DNA from: an uncultured Flavobacteriaceae bacterium
GTDB taxonomy: Bacteria > Bacteroidota > Bacteroidia > Flavobacteriales > Flavobacteriaceae
Assembly (NCBI GenBank): GCA_929200365.1
Contig: CAKMZM010000012.1
Location: 1-35,438, forward strand
Length of the DNA: 35,438 bases
Direction of reading: 5' to 3'
The notes beneath the pieces are model-generated. The model worked only from the letters and a program-made list of their open reading frames with translations. It ran no database searches and had not been told where the DNA came from. Of the stretch, positions 34,172 through 35,438 are shown one piece after another; the stretch's first letter is position 1; the number at the start of each line of letters is the position of its first letter. The position numbers and the translations under genes are program-made.

Positions 34172-34873
34172 TTATCGACGTTTATACCTGCTAATGTATC
34201 CCTTATAACGTTCAGGATTTTTTCTAAAAACATATTTACCCGTTTCGCGAAGTTCATCTATAGCTTTTTTAAGATGGGTATATGCCCGATCACGTATTTC
34301 TTTAGCCATAGAGTTATCTAAAGTTGCCCCATTAGCTTTGGCCAACAATTCTGCCAGAGTATCAGATTTTTGCGCTGCAATATCAAAGTTTCTAAGATCA
34401 TATCTAGCTTTTTCTAGCTCTGTTGCATTGGCTTTACCCAATACACTAATATCCATTAAGTCCTGAATCATATCTGCATCGCCCTCTCCATCAGCAATAG
34501 TGCGTACACGAGCCAACAAATCTAGACGTTTACGAAAGGCAAAACGCAAATCGGCCAGCAGATCATTTCTAAATTCATAAGCCTTAAAAGAGTTCTCTTT
34601 CCAAGCCTTGGCTGCCTCTTCCTGGCTATAACGCTCTTTCATCCAAACAGCCTGGGAATATCTACACGCTCCTGTTCGGGTAGGTAAATCTTCTCCATAA
34701 ATCTGCCAATCTAACCCTTTGGCAATTAACGCCTTCTTATCTTCCTTTGCCCATACAAATAAGTTTTCAGATTCTTGCATAAATACGTCAATAGGAATTC
34801 TTGGTGATTTTACCTCTTCTTGAGGTAACGCTTCTAATACAACCAATTTTGCGTCATAATTTTCTTTAGACAT
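34172..34873 (-). CDS. Hypothetical helical protein, unrecognised family
   Basis: I start at ATG 34873 (MSKENYDAKLVVLEALPQEE), 233 residues; an upstream in-frame start adds 15 unlikely residues. The protein is soluble, charged and mostly helical: KSPRIPIDVFMQESENLFVW, EDLPTRTGACRYSQAVW, FRNDLLADLRFAFRKRLDLL, DADMIQDLMDISVLGKANA and a C-terminal basic tail (YKGYISRYKRR). I believe similar uncharacterised proteins occur in other Bacteroidetes but cannot name a domain. It has no signal peptide or membrane span. It stands alone, with a repeat-rich 3' side and 565 bp of gene-free DNA upstream. Confidence 0.85.
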   Translation of the reverse strand: MSKENYDAKLVVLEALPQEEVKSPRIPIDVFMQESENLFVWAKEDKKALIAKGLDWQIYGEDLPTRTGACRYSQAVWMKERYSQEEAAKAWKENSFKAYEFRNDLLADLRFAFRKRLDLLARVRTIADGEGDADMIQDLMDISVLGKANATELEKARYDLRNFDIAAQKSDTLAELLAKANGATLDNSMAKEIRDRAYTHLKKAIDELRETGKYVFRKNPERYKGYISRYKRR

Positions 34874-35438
34874 TATATAAAATGTTTTGAAACCCATTGT
34901 TTGCTTTATAATACACAATAGGGTTTAGTTAATAAATAATTATACAATAATACAGTACAGTAGTTTCATTTTTCAGGACTGACAAAAAAATAATAGTAAT
35001 TAATATTATTTCTTAAATAAAAGATTCTGGTAAAAAAACCCCAAGGAATTGAGGATTAATAGCATATTTTTTCTATCAATTCAAAAAACTAAACTTTAGA
35101 AAGAATACATCTTGATAGTTTCTAAAAACATAAAAAACCAATGCTGCAAATCTTACCAAATAGATAAAAGACTCTGCAACCATATTTTCTAATAATTGTT
35201 TATAATAAAAATAATTCATCCCTAATTATAAGGCATTCGTCACAAAGTATGGATTTGACTTCATAGTTATATAAAAATTTAACTAAAATTGAATCGAATA
35301 TAATACGACAGTGGTTTTAAGCCAAAAAGTTTGGCTTTTGTACTCCTTAGCATAACCATAGTTATATTGAAAAATTAGGAAAAATTAGAGTACAAAAACA
35401 TGAATCTTGTAGGCAAAAACATTATTCAAGATAGTTCA
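34874..35438. other. Gene-poor right end with one hairpin
   Basis: No convincing gene. A plus-strand hairpin AAGCCAAA/TTTGGCTT (35319-35326, 35330-35337) followed by TTG is a weak terminator. A minus-strand 35-codon frame (35183-35076) is hydrophobic but unsupported. A plus-strand ATG at 35400 (MNLVGKNIIQDSS) stays open to the window end and could be the start of a gene, with no promoter seen. Confidence 0.4.

Noticed and set aside
33925-34257. A 110-codon minus-strand frame across the 62-bp repeats
   Set aside because: It is an open frame created by the GC-rich repeats, overlaps the real gene at 34172 in another frame, and its protein is just the repeat translated.
35076-35183. A 35-codon hydrophobic minus-strand frame (MVAESFIYLVRFAALVFYVF)
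   Set aside because: Resembles a toxin-like small membrane peptide, but it has no promoter, ribosome site or antitoxin RNA signal; AT-rich DNA yields such frames by chance.

Overview
The window is about 35.4 kb of AT-rich chromosome from a member of the Bacteroidota, most likely a marine Flavobacteriaceae (Aquimarina-like is a guess). The support is protein sequence style (RpoB/RpoC, EF-Tu, DUF3467, DUF2851, PspC and NamZ/DUF1343 families), promoter-like sites of the Bacteroidetes type (TTG, about 18 nt, TAnnTTTG), almost no Shine-Dalgarno sequences, and one very strong Shine-Dalgarno in front of rpsU, a known peculiarity of this phylum.

Positions 1-16200 are mainly the conserved information-processing block, read on the minus strand. 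In transcription order it is rpsU, a XerC-like tyrosine recombinase, hpf, tRNA-Thr(UGU), tRNA-Tyr(GUA), tRNA-Gly(UCC), tRNA-Thr(GGU), tuf, tRNA-Trp(CCA), secE, nusG, rplK, rplA, rplJ, rplL, rpoB, rpoC, then a terminator and a DUF3467 gene. The tRNA-tuf-secE-nusG-rpl-rpoBC order matches the ancestral bacterial order. At the window edge lies a DUF3291 gene broken by an in-frame TAG.

Positions 16300-27970 are minus-strand metabolic and transport genes: an acyl-CoA dehydrogenase, a helix-hairpin-helix membrane protein, a sodium:alanine symporter, a DUF2851-PspC-K+ channel operon, an AraC-type regulator, a cystathionine beta-synthase-like enzyme with a CBS pair, and a LolC/E-FtsX permease. Positions 27982-33651 are on the plus strand: a NamZ-like lipoprotein, a TPR sensor histidine kinase with its LuxR-type response regulator, and a small membrane protein with an internal duplication. 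The right end has a GC-rich 62-bp tandem repeat, a near-perfect 59-bp palindrome and a minus-strand gene I do not recognise.

No complete new multi-gene system is evident. The most unusual content is non-coding: at least three families of short, transposase-free palindromic elements. One has 24-bp perfect inverted ends and an 8-bp target duplication. One is present as two diverged copies, the better-preserved of which has TAA flanks. One starts exactly at the NamZ stop codon. Other points of note are promoter-like boxes inside or against terminator hairpins, a terminator-like hairpin inside the 5' coding region of the helix-hairpin-helix gene, an array of stem-loops between tRNA genes, and a 750-bp gene-less stretch with an orphan plus-strand terminator.
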